The notes beneath the pieces are model-generated. The model saw nothing but the letters and a program-made list of their open reading frames with translations. It did not search any database and had not been told where the DNA came from. Below are positions 25,135 to 34,488 of a DNA stretch of 64,000 bases, piece after piece (the first letter of the stretch is position 1; every line of letters begins with the position of its first letter). Source of the DNA: Chlamydiales bacterium (GTDB lineage Bacteria > Chlamydiota > Chlamydiia > Chlamydiales > Criblamydiaceae); NCBI GenBank assembly GCA_024233575.1, contig JACKPN010000004.1, positions 124,001-188,000 on the forward strand, in the 5' to 3' direction. Position numbers and translations under genes: made by a program.

Positions 25135-25899
25135 ATGGCTCAAAAAAAGCACAAAACTTCATGGGAAAGTGTCGGATCTTGGTATGATCAGTGTGTAGGG
25201 AAGGATGGACAGCATTATCATCAAAAGATCATTATTCCTGGCGTCCTCGAACGCCTTCGTCTTGATGGCGACTCGTCATTGCTCGATTTGGCTTGCGGCC
25301 AAGGCATTCTCGGTCGCTCTGTCTCGGAAAAAATCACCTATTGCGGCGTTGATGTCTCCCCTTCTTTGATCCAATCTGCTAAAAAGCTGGATTCAAGCAA
25401 AAGCCACACCTACTATGTCGGTGACATCACTAAGCGCTTACCTGCGGAGAAAACTGACTTTTCCCATGCAGCAATCATTCTTGCTTTGCAAAATATTGAA
25501 GATGGCTCCCTGGCAATTGCGGAAGCAGGAAGGCATCTTAAAAAAGGCGGAAGGTTTGTCATTGTGATGAACCATCCTTGCTATCGCATCCCGCGACAAA
25601 GCTCATGGGGTGTCGATGATGATAAAAAGCTTCAGTACCGGCGTGTCGACCGTTATATGTCGCCAATGGCTATTCCTATAACTGCGAACCCTGGCAAGGG
25701 AAGCAAGTCTGATAAAACATGGTCCTACCACCATCCTATTGGCACTTACTTTTCCTGGTTGCAGGAAGGTGGTTTTGTCGTGGAAGCTCTTGACGAGTGG
25801 TGCTCCGACAAAGTGAGTCGTGGCGGCGTTGCAAAGATGGAAAACCGGAGCAGAAAGGAGTTTCCTTTATTCCTTTGCATTACGGCAATTCGCCTCTAA
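25135..25899 (+). CDS. class I SAM-dependent methyltransferase
   Basis: The 254-residue product has a clear methyltransferase core: motif I LLDLACGQGILGRSV, motif II YCGVDVSPSLI, YYVGDITKRLP, then SHAAIILALQNIED and a post-motif GGRFVIVMNHPCYRIP. The last part resembles UbiE/type 11 enzymes acting on small molecules. I start it at the ATG at 25135; a longer frame from a TTG at 25084 lacks a ribosome-binding site. The substrate is unknown. It appears monocistronic. Confidence 0.8.
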   Translation: MAQKKHKTSWESVGSWYDQCVGKDGQHYHQKIIIPGVLERLRLDGDSSLLDLACGQGILGRSVSEKITYCGVDVSPSLIQSAKKLDSSKSHTYYVGDITKRLPAEKTDFSHAAIILALQNIEDGSLAIAEAGRHLKKGGRFVIVMNHPCYRIPRQSSWGVDDDKKLQYRRVDRYMSPMAIPITANPGKGSKSDKTWSYHHPIGTYFSWLQEGGFVVEALDEWCSDKVSRGGVAKMENRSRKEFPLFLCITAIRL

Positions 25900-25908
25900 A
25901 CTATTGTA

Positions 25909-25937
25909 TTGACTAATTTTCTTGTTACTTCTACATT
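25909..25937 (+). promoter_or_regulatory. candidate promoter for the gene at 26000
   Basis: TTGACT (25909-25914) and TACATT (25932-25937) with an ideal 17-base spacer lie 62 bases before the ATG at 26000. An AGGAGA ribosome-binding site follows near 25987. Confidence 0.45.
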
Positions 25938-25999
25938 TCCATAACGTGTTTCAAAACACATAAGAATACGATACCGAGAACACAATAGGAGAATGAATT

Positions 26000-26455
26000 A
26001 TGACCTGCTTAGGATTATCAAGAAATGTACAGGGCAATGTAAGTATAGAAAAACATGACTACCAATTAGGAACTCAATTTGAAAGATTCCTTAGTAAGCC
26101 TCTTCATCCTATAGATTCAGAGAATGCTAACTTGGGGGAGTGTGGCTCAATTAAAGGTCGTGGAGCGTGCGCGGTTCGTGCCTTCACATGCGGATTTGAA
26201 GAACTCGGCAATGCTTTCAAAAACGTTTTGTTCGTTGCTGAAAAATTCTTTGAAACTTTGAGAAAAACCTTTGAGTGTTTAACAGGACAGGGTGAAGATT
26301 GGAATCATTGCATCACTCCAATCAAAGCTACTGCCAGCGCCGTAGGAGCTCTTTTGGTACGTCCATTTGCTCTTGTGACTGACGAACTAAAATATCTAAC
26401 TGGTGCTGTCATCATTCCTAAAGCAGCTATCAAAATTCCTAAAGCAACTACCTAA
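26000..26455 (+). CDS. small protein with amphipathic/hydrophobic helices, unknown
   Basis: The 151-residue product has a polar N-terminus, a Cys-containing stretch (GECGSIKGRGACAVRAFTCG) and two helical hydrophobic regions (about 68-95 and 110-145). There is no signal peptide and no recognised domain. Its layout (a hydrophilic start, a PL-x-G-x-C segment, then paired hydrophobic helices) is echoed in the next gene, so the two may be distant paralogues. It may be a secreted, membrane-associating protein. This is inference only. Confidence 0.55.
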   Translation: MTCLGLSRNVQGNVSIEKHDYQLGTQFERFLSKPLHPIDSENANLGECGSIKGRGACAVRAFTCGFEELGNAFKNVLFVAEKFFETLRKTFECLTGQGEDWNHCITPIKATASAVGALLVRPFALVTDELKYLTGAVIIPKAAIKIPKATT

Positions 26456-26476
26456 CACTAAAGATCCATTTTCTCC

Positions 26477-26498
26477 GAGGCGCCTGTTATGGCGCCTC
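26477..26498 (+). terminator. GC-rich hairpin between the two small membrane-type genes
   Basis: GAGGCGCC (26477-26484) pairs perfectly with GGCGCCTC (26491-26498) around a six-base loop, 22 bases after the stop at 26455. There is no T-run after it, so it may act as an attenuator or mRNA stabiliser rather than a true terminator. Confidence 0.5.
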
Positions 26499-26538
26499 TG
26501 TCTATAAGCAATTTTATTACATTATGGAGCAAACAATA

Positions 26539-27039
26539 ATGAGAGTTGCAAAAGATTGGTATCCTCAGAGTGTAGATGATGAAAGGAAACTTGATCGACT
26601 CAATCCATTCGTCATGGTTCAGAGGGTTTTTCATCGTCCTCTCGTCGCGAATGAGCAGATTGGTCAATGCGAGGGACGGAAGATATGCGTCATAGGCATC
26701 ATTAATGAAATTCAAAATGTTTTTCTAGCGACAGTCGCTTCAATTACCGTTTTGGTAGTCAATCCTTTTAAATTACTAGGTAGTTTATTTGCATTGGTTT
26801 TGCGTGGTTCTTTCGATAGTAACTATTCAAGACTGAATCAACCTTACGGCTTTAGAGATCTAGGTAAGTCAATAAAAAATGCTTTTTTGGGTACGATCGG
26901 AATGGTCTTGAACGTACCAATAAACGTCGTTTCGGGAGCCGTTGCGGTTACGAAATTTGCTTTAGGAGTCATTATTCACCCAGGCCTTGCAATCAATGGT
27001 ATGAACGGCAACGACGATGATGAGTATGACAACTTATAA
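26539..27039 (+). CDS. small bilobed hydrophobic protein, unknown
   Basis: The 166-residue product has a polar N-terminal third, then a strong hydrophobic segment (about 61-92, including ATVASITVLVVNPFKLLGSL) and a second one (about 122-150), ending in an acidic DDDEYDNL tail. I start it at the ATG at 26539, which has GGAG at a nine-base spacing; the in-frame ATG at 26524 has none. Two hydrophobic lobes of this size occur in Inc-type inclusion membrane proteins, but nothing here proves that role. It is a likely distant paralogue of the gene at 26000. Confidence 0.55.
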   Translation: MRVAKDWYPQSVDDERKLDRLNPFVMVQRVFHRPLVANEQIGQCEGRKICVIGIINEIQNVFLATVASITVLVVNPFKLLGSLFALVLRGSFDSNYSRLNQPYGFRDLGKSIKNAFLGTIGMVLNVPINVVSGAVAVTKFALGVIIHPGLAINGMNGNDDDEYDNL

Positions 27040-27081
27040 GCTTTCATATTTTCCTTTTCTATTTTTTTGTTTATACCTATG

Positions 27082-27107
27082 ATGCCCTGAGACTGTTATG
27101 AGGGCAT
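27082..27107 (+). promoter_or_regulatory. hairpin covering the hutH ribosome-binding site
   Basis: ATGCCCT (27082-27088) can pair with AGGGCAT (27101-27107). The second arm contains the AGGG that serves the hutH start at 27112. Folding would hide the ribosome-binding site, so translation control of the hut operon is possible. Confidence 0.35.
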
Positions 27108-27111
27108 GATT

Positions 27112-28602
27112 ATGACGACTCTTTGCTGTATTGAGATCAACGGAAAAGATCTTTCGTTAGAAAAAGCTGCATCGATTGCTTACGGCGCAGGTATTGAGCT
27201 TGGTAACGATGTAGAATTAAAGCTGGAGCGTGCGCATTCTTATGTTGTTTCCGTAGCTCGCCAAGCTAAGGCGGTCTACGGAATCAATACGGGATTCGGT
27301 TATTTCGCTAACAAAAAAATCAGCAAAGATAAGCTGCTTCATCTGCAAGAAAACATTCTCAAAAGCCATGCAGCAGGCTGGGGCGATCCATTGCCTATAC
27401 CGGAAACGCGGTTAGCGGTGGCGCTGCGCTTAAATGTTCTTGTCAAGGGGCATACCGGGGTGCGCATTGAGATATGCAACCTCTTGAAAGAATTGATCAA
27501 CCGCGAAATCTACCCTTTGATTCCTGAGTATGGCTCCGTTGGCGCAAGTGGAGACTTGGCGCCATTGGCGCATCTTGCGCTTCCCTTAATCGGACATGGC
27601 AGGGTCCTTTACAAGGGAAAGGTGATTCCTTCAAAAGAGGCGCTTGCTCAGGCTGGGTTGGAGCCGATCATTTTGGCTGAAAAGGAAGGGTTGGGGTTGA
27701 TCAATGGAACGCAAATCATGTTGTCCGTTGGCGGATTGGCACTCTGGAAGGCATTGGAACTGCTTGAATATGCGGAAAAGATCACAGCTTTGACTTATGA
27801 AGCTATGGTTGGCTCACCGAATGCTTTACACCCTTATATTCACGAGCTGCGGAACCAAAAAGGCCAGCAAATTTCTGCAGAACGCATTCTAAACCAACTT
27901 GAAGGATCATATCTCTTTGATTTGACAACGGAGCGCAATAAGGTGCAAGACTCTTACTCTATCCGTTGCGCTCCTCAGGTTCATGGTCCGAGCAGAGAGG
28001 CTTTAGATTATGCAAAAGGGGTCATCGAAAGAGAGCTTAACGCTGTAACGGACAATCCTCTGGTGTTTCCTGATGAGGAGTTGATATTAAGCGGGGGCAA
28101 TTTTCACGGGCAGCCTCTTGCAATGGCGTATGACTTTGCCGCGATGGCTGTTGCTGAATTAGGAAATATTTCTGAACGGCGACTTGAGCTGCTGCTCAAC
28201 CCTCACCTGAGCGGGCTGCCGGCTTTCCTTGCTCCTGATGAGGGAGTGGATTCGGGATATATGGCGGCACAGTATCTTAGCGCTTCTTTGGTAAATGAAA
28301 ACAAAATTCTTGCAAATCCGGCATGTACCGATTCGATTCCGGGTAATGTGGGTGTTGAAGATCATGTGTCCATGGGGATGACGTCAGCTCGAAAGTTGAA
28401 AAAAATCATTGAAAACACCTATACCATATTAGCAGCAGAAATGGTTGCCGCCGCACAAGCAATCGACATGCGAGGGATCACTAAGCTTGGGCTAGGTACG
28501 GGAACGTTATATAGAAAATTGCGCTCCGTTGTGCCGCAGCTTACAGAGGACAGGATCATCTCTGACGACATAGCCAAGGCGCGCGAAATCCTACACCCAT
28601 AA
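27112..28602 (+). CDS. hutH: histidine ammonia-lyase
   Basis: The 496-residue product is a complete histidine ammonia-lyase. The Ala145-Ser146-Gly147 triad in GSVGASGDLAPLAH would cyclise to the MIO cofactor. YGINTGFGYFA near the N-terminus and the SGGNFHGQPLA box are also present. It deaminates histidine to urocanate in the cytosol, the first step of histidine degradation. I prefer the ATG at 27112, with AGGG seven bases upstream, over the ATG at 27106. It is the first gene of the hut operon. Confidence 0.96.
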   Translation: MTTLCCIEINGKDLSLEKAASIAYGAGIELGNDVELKLERAHSYVVSVARQAKAVYGINTGFGYFANKKISKDKLLHLQENILKSHAAGWGDPLPIPETRLAVALRLNVLVKGHTGVRIEICNLLKELINREIYPLIPEYGSVGASGDLAPLAHLALPLIGHGRVLYKGKVIPSKEALAQAGLEPIILAEKEGLGLINGTQIMLSVGGLALWKALELLEYAEKITALTYEAMVGSPNALHPYIHELRNQKGQQISAERILNQLEGSYLFDLTTERNKVQDSYSIRCAPQVHGPSREALDYAKGVIERELNAVTDNPLVFPDEELILSGGNFHGQPLAMAYDFAAMAVAELGNISERRLELLLNPHLSGLPAFLAPDEGVDSGYMAAQYLSASLVNENKILANPACTDSIPGNVGVEDHVSMGMTSARKLKKIIENTYTILAAEMVAAAQAIDMRGITKLGLGTGTLYRKLRSVVPQLTEDRIISDDIAKAREILHP

Positions 28603-28611
28603 GGATCGGAA

Positions 28612-30312
28612 ATGACGAAAACGGCAGATCACACAGAAATAGATGCTTTCCTTGAGACTTATGCAAAACATCCTCACTACCGTGCTCCACGGGGTGGTAA
28701 GCTGAATGCGCGTTCGTGGCAGACGGAAGCGCCGCTACGGATGCTGCTAAATAACCTAGACTCCGAAGTTGCCGAAGATCCGGAAAACCTGATCGTCTAT
28801 GGGGGCACGGGTCAAGCTGCACGCAATGTGGAGTCAGTCCGCGAGATCATTAAAATACTGCTGACGATGGACGACAATACTAGTTTGCTGGTGCAATCGG
28901 GAAAACCGGTAGCGGTCTTGCCAACGCACCCGGAAGCGCCTCGTGTACTGATCGCAAACAGCAACCTGGTGCCTCACTGGGCAACGTGGGAGGTGTTCAA
29001 TGAGTTGAAAGATCGTGGCCTGACTATGTTCGGTCAGATGACGGCGGGCAGCTGGATCTACATTGCTTCACAAGGTATTTTACAGGGAACGTACGAGACG
29101 TTCGCTGCTGCGGCGCGAAAGCACTATGATGGTACGCTCAAGGGAAAACTGATTGTCACTGGCGGTTTAGGCGGCATGGGAGGTGCACAACCTCTGGCAG
29201 TAACGATGAATGGGGGCGTGGTATTAGGTGTTGATATCGACCCTAAACGGATTGAAAAACGGCTGGAAACGCGCTATATCGACAGGATGACGTCAAATTA
29301 TGAAGAAGCGATCGACTGGATAAAGCATGCGCTGAAAAAAAAGGATGCGTTATCAGTCGGACTAGTCGGCGATATCGGAACGACGTTGAAGAAACTTATC
29401 AAGGATGGGATCACTCCTGATATGGCGACGGATCAAACTTCTGCTCATGATCCGCTGAATGGCTATATTCCTAGCGGGATGACTTTGGAAGCCGCGGAAG
29501 CTTTACGAAAGTCCGACCCGAAGACCTACATCAACCGTTCTTTGGCAAGCATGGCAGAGCATGTCCATGCCCTGCTCCAAATGCAAAAACATGGAACGAT
29601 TGTTTTTGATTATGGCAATAACTTACGTGAATTTGCAAAGCAAGGAGGTGAAGAGCGCGCATTCGATATCCCGGGGTTCGTCCCGGAATATATCCGTCCC
29701 CTCTTTTGCGAGGGAAAAGGACCGTTCCGCTGGGTTGCTCTTTCCGGCGATCCTGAGGATATAAGAAAAACAGATGAGGCGTTGATTAAAGCTTTTCCGG
29801 AAAACAAACACTTGATTCGTTGGCTTCAAGCTGCTGAAAAATGCGTGGAATTTCAGGGGTTGCCAGCGCGAATATGCTGGTTAGGCCTTGGGGAGCGTGC
29901 TAAGGCGGGGCTGATTTTTAACGATCTTGTAAGAAAACGGATTGTTAAAGCTCCGATCGTTATCGGACGCGACCACCTAGACACGGGTTCGGTCGCCTCA
30001 CCTTTCCGCGAAACGGAGGCGATGTTAGATGGTTCCGACGCGATTTCCGATTGGCCTCTTTTAAACCTTCTTACCAACTGCAGCAGTGGTGCGACTTGGG
30101 TGTCTTTTCATCATGGCGGCGGTGTAGGGATAGGCTATTCGCAACATGCGGGAATGGTGATTGTAGCAGACGGTACCGACCGCGCCGAGCGTTGCCTAAC
30201 ACGGGTATTGTTCAATGATCCTGCAACGGGTGTTGTCAGACATGCAGATGCGGGGTACCAGGATGCGAAGGAGTGTGCAAAAAGATTTGGATTAACTGAT
30301 GGTGTTAGATAA
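28612..30312 (+). CDS. hutU: urocanate hydratase
   Basis: The 566-residue product has the urocanase signatures: YGGTGQAARN, QMTAGSWIYIASQGI, the NAD+-binding loop TGGLGGMGGAQPLAV and, near the C-terminus, WVSFHHGGGVGIGYSQHAGM. It hydrates urocanate to imidazolonepropionate using bound NAD+. It is full length. It begins 9 bases after hutH and overlaps hutI by 14 bases. Confidence 0.97.
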   Translation: MTKTADHTEIDAFLETYAKHPHYRAPRGGKLNARSWQTEAPLRMLLNNLDSEVAEDPENLIVYGGTGQAARNVESVREIIKILLTMDDNTSLLVQSGKPVAVLPTHPEAPRVLIANSNLVPHWATWEVFNELKDRGLTMFGQMTAGSWIYIASQGILQGTYETFAAAARKHYDGTLKGKLIVTGGLGGMGGAQPLAVTMNGGVVLGVDIDPKRIEKRLETRYIDRMTSNYEEAIDWIKHALKKKDALSVGLVGDIGTTLKKLIKDGITPDMATDQTSAHDPLNGYIPSGMTLEAAEALRKSDPKTYINRSLASMAEHVHALLQMQKHGTIVFDYGNNLREFAKQGGEERAFDIPGFVPEYIRPLFCEGKGPFRWVALSGDPEDIRKTDEALIKAFPENKHLIRWLQAAEKCVEFQGLPARICWLGLGERAKAGLIFNDLVRKRIVKAPIVIGRDHLDTGSVASPFRETEAMLDGSDAISDWPLLNLLTNCSSGATWVSFHHGGGVGIGYSQHAGMVIVADGTDRAERCLTRVLFNDPATGVVRHADAGYQDAKECAKRFGLTDGVR

Positions 30313-31537
30313 AAAGCTCAAACTTATTGGTCCGTTTGAACAGGTGGTTACTATGGACGGTCTTCCACCGCGCGGTCCAATATCCGATGATCGGCTTGAG
30401 GTTATTCCTTCTGGAGGTATTTGCGTTTGCGATGGCGTGATTGAGGCTGTGGGAAAGTTTGACGAGCTTTGCGGTCTTGATGTTGCTATCGAAGAGATCG
30501 ACTACCCTGCCGTGGCACTGCCGGGCTTCATTGATGCTCATACACATATCTGTTTCGGAGGAGAGCGGCCTCGTGACTATGCAATGCGTCTAAGTGGCAA
30601 AACTTACCAAGAGATTGCTGCTGAAGGCGGGGGCATCTTGGATACGGTCGAAAAAACACGTCAAGCGTCTTTGGAAGAGCTAACGCAAGGTATTCTTGGT
30701 CGACTGGATGCGATGTGTCGGGCGGGCGTGACGACATGTGAGATTAAAAGCGGTTACGGTCTTTCGATTGAAGATGAACTTAAGATGCTAAAGTCTATTG
30801 CTCTTGCCCAACAGAAGACGGAAATGACGTTGATTCCAACTTGTCTAGCAGCACATACACTTCCTAAGGAATTTTCTTCACATCAAAAATATCTGGACAT
30901 GATTGTGAACAAGCTGCTACCTGAAGTGATTGAACGGGATCTGGCGAGCCGTGTCGATATTTTTGTCGAAAAAGGAGCCTTTTCTGTCGATGAAGCAAAG
31001 CGATACTTGATACAGGCAAAAAATCTAGGTTTTGCAATTACCGTTCATGCCGATCAGTTTTCTTTGGGGGGCGCGGCGCTTGCTGCAGAGGTCGAGGCTG
31101 CAAGTGCTGACCACCTGGAAGTGTCTGATGAAGGTTCTCTGAAACTGCTTGCGCAAAGCGATGTTGTTCCGGTGGTTCTCCCGGGAGCTTCGCTGGGATT
31201 AGGTCTTCCGTTTGCTCCGGCGAGAAAAATGATTGATGGTGGATTAGGGGTTGCAATCGCTTCAGATTGGAACCCAGGTTCTGCACCTATGGGGCTTCTT
31301 CTACTTCAAGCAGCTCTTATTGGAGCGTATGAGCATCTTACAATGGCAGAGACTTTAGCGGGAATTACCGTGCGCGCCGCCAAAGCGTTAAAAATGGATC
31401 ATGTAGGCATCCTGAAAAATAGTCATCGAGCAGATTTTATTGTATTTCCCTGTAAACACTACTCTGAAATTCTCTATCATCAAGGTGCATTGATTCCTAA
31501 TGCAACTTATCTGAAAGGAACCAGGTATAAGGAGTGA
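30299..31537 (+). CDS. hutI: imidazolonepropionase
   Basis: The 412-residue product is an amidohydrolase-fold enzyme. The metal motif is GFIDAHTHICFGGERP, followed by EIAAEGGGI and CEIKSGYGL. Further metal and substrate residues are in TVHADQFS and ASDWNPGSAP. It opens the imidazolone ring to N-formimidoylglutamate. The ATG at 30299 lies inside the end of hutU and has no clear ribosome-binding site, so translation is probably coupled. Confidence 0.95.
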   Translation: MVLDKKLKLIGPFEQVVTMDGLPPRGPISDDRLEVIPSGGICVCDGVIEAVGKFDELCGLDVAIEEIDYPAVALPGFIDAHTHICFGGERPRDYAMRLSGKTYQEIAAEGGGILDTVEKTRQASLEELTQGILGRLDAMCRAGVTTCEIKSGYGLSIEDELKMLKSIALAQQKTEMTLIPTCLAAHTLPKEFSSHQKYLDMIVNKLLPEVIERDLASRVDIFVEKGAFSVDEAKRYLIQAKNLGFAITVHADQFSLGGAALAAEVEAASADHLEVSDEGSLKLLAQSDVVPVVLPGASLGLGLPFAPARKMIDGGLGVAIASDWNPGSAPMGLLLLQAALIGAYEHLTMAETLAGITVRAAKALKMDHVGILKNSHRADFIVFPCKHYSEILYHQGALIPNATYLKGTRYKE

Positions 31538-31539
31538 CA

Positions 31540-32907
31540 ATGTCAAGTATAACTGAAGTAACTGAGGTGAGGATTTTAGGTAATTATAAAACACTTGATG
31601 ATTATGAAGCTGAAAATGATAAAACTCTAGAGACTTTGCATACGTTTTTTTGTAAGGAGAGGTTATCAGAACCGTTACTTGAAACATGTGAGTTTCACCG
31701 GCTGAATTTCATAGATCTTAATAGAAGGGCTGAAGAACTAATGCATGCTTGCTTTCGCGTGTGTGAAATGAGTGAACAAATCTTCTCCAACGATCAACAT
31801 GATACGCTAGACAAAACTATGAAAGGCTTCTACGAAAATGTTTCTCAGTCGGTCGCTTTTTTACAGGATTTTTTAGCTAAACCAGAGATGTCGCCAAAAC
31901 ATTCACTGGAAAGAGTGTACTTGTATACGAAAATCGCTCTAGACCGAATCTATAGTTATCCCTCCCCAATCCGTACAGGGTTAGTGAATATTTCGCAGTT
32001 GTTATCTGTGAAATCCCAGTTATCGTTGTCTATGGAAAAACAAAATTTTATTTCAGAACTTAAAACGATATTTTCTAGCGATTGGCATAAAAGTTACCAG
32101 GAGGCTTCTGAACTTTTTTTTAATAAAAAGCATGAGTTTTATATCAGAAAACTTGAGAAGTTTTCCGAGTGTGGATTTTCTTACCAAGTTGATACGATCG
32201 AAAAAGCAATCCCTGAATGTTATGAATTACTGGAAAGTTACTTTTTTTTAAAAAATGGCAAAGTGACAGCTGAAGTTAATAATCTAATTAGCAACTTTGA
32301 AAATAGTATTACTATGAAAGTAACTTTGCTTAAGAGGCACCTTAATGGTCAAGCCCCTTATATTGGCAATCCACTTTCCCTTATACTACACCTTTTTTTA
32401 GCATTGCGCATGAAAAAGTCCTTGTTGCAGGCGGGGTATAAAAAAATCGATGAAGATTTGGCCGAAATCGAAAAAAAGCTAAAGAATAGCGCTGATGGAT
32501 TAATTTATCTTCACGGAAGAAAATGTCTTCCTCTCCCAGAAAACAAAAAAATTTCGATTTTGTATGATCTCGAAACTTTTAAACACCATGTCTATGGAAA
32601 GAGTGCGCGATTGCCTCATGAGGAACCCAAGCCGAAAGTTATACAGAGTTCGAAACTTTCTTATCAGCAGCTAGATATTAAAAAACTTTACGAATCGGTT
32701 CCTAGTCCCCTCCTAAAAGGGTGTCGTGTTGTACAGACACACATCCCCTCAGTTGTTGACGCGGGCTCGGCAGTTGTGGAGGCAAGTTCCACTATGTGGA
32801 GAAGTATTTCCTCCTATGTATGGGGAGAGAATGAGCAAGAAAGCGTGAAAGAAGAAAAAGAAGAAAAAGAAGAAGATAAGCTTGATGATTTGGTGGAAAA
32901 CTTCTAG
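31540..32907 (+). CDS. large helical protein within the hut operon, unknown
   Basis: The 455-residue product is charged and almost entirely helical, with no signal peptide or transmembrane helix. A Pro-containing linker region lies near 355-385. The C-terminus ends in a Lys/Glu-rich stretch (about 428-450). I recognise no domain. It starts 2 bases after hutI with AAGGAG at five bases, and its stop overlaps the next GTG start by one base. It is therefore an integral part of the hut transcript. It may belong, with the genes at 32907 and 35454, to a lineage-specific helical family. Its role in histidine metabolism is unproven. Confidence 0.6.
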   Translation: MSSITEVTEVRILGNYKTLDDYEAENDKTLETLHTFFCKERLSEPLLETCEFHRLNFIDLNRRAEELMHACFRVCEMSEQIFSNDQHDTLDKTMKGFYENVSQSVAFLQDFLAKPEMSPKHSLERVYLYTKIALDRIYSYPSPIRTGLVNISQLLSVKSQLSLSMEKQNFISELKTIFSSDWHKSYQEASELFFNKKHEFYIRKLEKFSECGFSYQVDTIEKAIPECYELLESYFFLKNGKVTAEVNNLISNFENSITMKVTLLKRHLNGQAPYIGNPLSLILHLFLALRMKKSLLQAGYKKIDEDLAEIEKKLKNSADGLIYLHGRKCLPLPENKKISILYDLETFKHHVYGKSARLPHEEPKPKVIQSSKLSYQQLDIKKLYESVPSPLLKGCRVVQTHIPSVVDAGSAVVEASSTMWRSISSYVWGENEQESVKEEKEEKEEDKLDDLVENF

Positions 32908-34403
32908 TGTCGACAGTTTTCGATAGTGCCACTCCAAACTCGAAAGAATTCACTCAACGTGTTATTCATGCTGTAAATGAGTTAACAACTTCGTTAAACA
33001 GAGAGTATCAGCCGGTTAATGAAAAGTGCTGTTTTAGCACTATTCAATTAGCCGTTGGATGTTTTTCTCAATTGAGTTTGGATGCACAAAAATCTCTCCG
33101 GGACTTTTATAATAAATTGCAAGCCATAGAAACTAAGAATACTGACGCGGAGAAATTCCAACTAGTTAAGGGGATTTTCGCTGATATAGGGAATTTCCAG
33201 ACGCAATCCCCTCCTCTGGATTTTGCATCGATGGCGGATGACGCTCCATTTACCTGCGGCCTGCCTGATCTATCTCAACACATCATGGAGTCTTTTGAAG
33301 TTGTTGAAAATCAGACTGACGATTCTGATGATCTTAATTATAAAGAGAAGCAAGTTGTAGAATCTGCATTGTTCTTTATCCGTACTGCAACTCACTATTT
33401 TCCGGAATTTCTTAATGGATTTTCTGACGAACATCGCGAGATCTTCTTTCAATCGATCCACAATGCTGTAAGAAAAAATATTTTTCAGGACTCTCGTAAC
33501 TCAACCATTCAAGAAAGAAAGATCGTTCTTACTCTTATCGATGCTGTCGCTACTTTTCTTTTAGATTTTAGCAACGGCAATATTTCCTTGAAGAACATTG
33601 ATGAGGAATCAACTGATTTATCAGACGCTTTGAAAGAGTATCTTTGTAGTCTGATAAAATCATATCCAGACTTGGCTATCATTTTTGCGTTCCTTCTAAA
33701 TAACCAGTTCTCAAGCTATCTGGTAGAACAAATCAAAAGCTACCTGACACCTTATGCGTTCTGCATCATTATCAATGAACTGGTCTTAAAAACGCCGCAA
33801 TTCAACGTGCCTGACAGGTCTAGTTATCCTTTTGGTCTTTATGATTCTAAAGATGAAGAATTTAATAAAGCAATGAACAAGATCTATTCGGAAAAATTAA
33901 AGATTGCCGTTGTCAAATTAGGAAAAGGTGAAAATTTAATAGCGATTAACTCTCTTCTTAAGTACGTTCAAAACATCGTTGGTCAATATCTTCAAAAAGG
34001 TCTGAATAAAATCAAAAATAGCGGTTCCAGTATTATGCCAATTGAGTTAGCAAATACGATCCTTTTCCAAAGGAATGGAGATGAGTGGAGCCCTAAGTTA
34101 ATTTTTCTAAAGGAAGAAGACGCTCTTCGCGCGCAGGTTAATGAAGATTTGCAGAAGCGATTGATGAAGTTGATTAAGGAACTTATAGAAGGAACGTCCG
34201 ATAAAAAGAAATCCCAATCATACTGGCAAAAGGGGTGTCGAAAGGCTGCATCAGGGGTTGTTTCCATAACCGCATGGACGATCGATGCAGATAAGTTTGC
34301 TAAAAACATAAGTGGTGAGTTGTTTAAGATAACACAAGATCAGCGTTATATCTTAAGGCTGATTCAGTATTTTCTTATTCATCTAGCAAAAGTTGACTTA
34401 TAG
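32907..34403 (+). CDS. large helical protein within the hut operon, unknown
   Basis: The 498-residue product starts at a GTG that overlaps the preceding stop, with GGTGG upstream. It is acidic to neutral and all-helical, with hydrophobic patches near 250-285 (LAIIFAFLLNNQFSSYLVEQ) that could be a buried helix rather than a membrane span. Near the C-terminus, GCRKAASGVVSITAWTIDAD parallels a GCRVV...VVDAGSAVVEA segment in the preceding protein, a weak sign of paralogy. No function is recognisable. A gap of 85 bases separates it from hutG. Confidence 0.58.
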   Translation: MSTVFDSATPNSKEFTQRVIHAVNELTTSLNREYQPVNEKCCFSTIQLAVGCFSQLSLDAQKSLRDFYNKLQAIETKNTDAEKFQLVKGIFADIGNFQTQSPPLDFASMADDAPFTCGLPDLSQHIMESFEVVENQTDDSDDLNYKEKQVVESALFFIRTATHYFPEFLNGFSDEHREIFFQSIHNAVRKNIFQDSRNSTIQERKIVLTLIDAVATFLLDFSNGNISLKNIDEESTDLSDALKEYLCSLIKSYPDLAIIFAFLLNNQFSSYLVEQIKSYLTPYAFCIIINELVLKTPQFNVPDRSSYPFGLYDSKDEEFNKAMNKIYSEKLKIAVVKLGKGENLIAINSLLKYVQNIVGQYLQKGLNKIKNSGSSIMPIELANTILFQRNGDEWSPKLIFLKEEDALRAQVNEDLQKRLMKLIKELIEGTSDKKKSQSYWQKGCRKAASGVVSITAWTIDADKFAKNISGELFKITQDQRYILRLIQYFLIHLAKVDL

Positions 34404-34488
34404 ATGTTCCTAAACTTAGGGAATGGCTTCAGAAACAAAACTCTGAGCTCTATAGACAATTGAGCTGAAAGTGTGCTAAAAGGATGCG

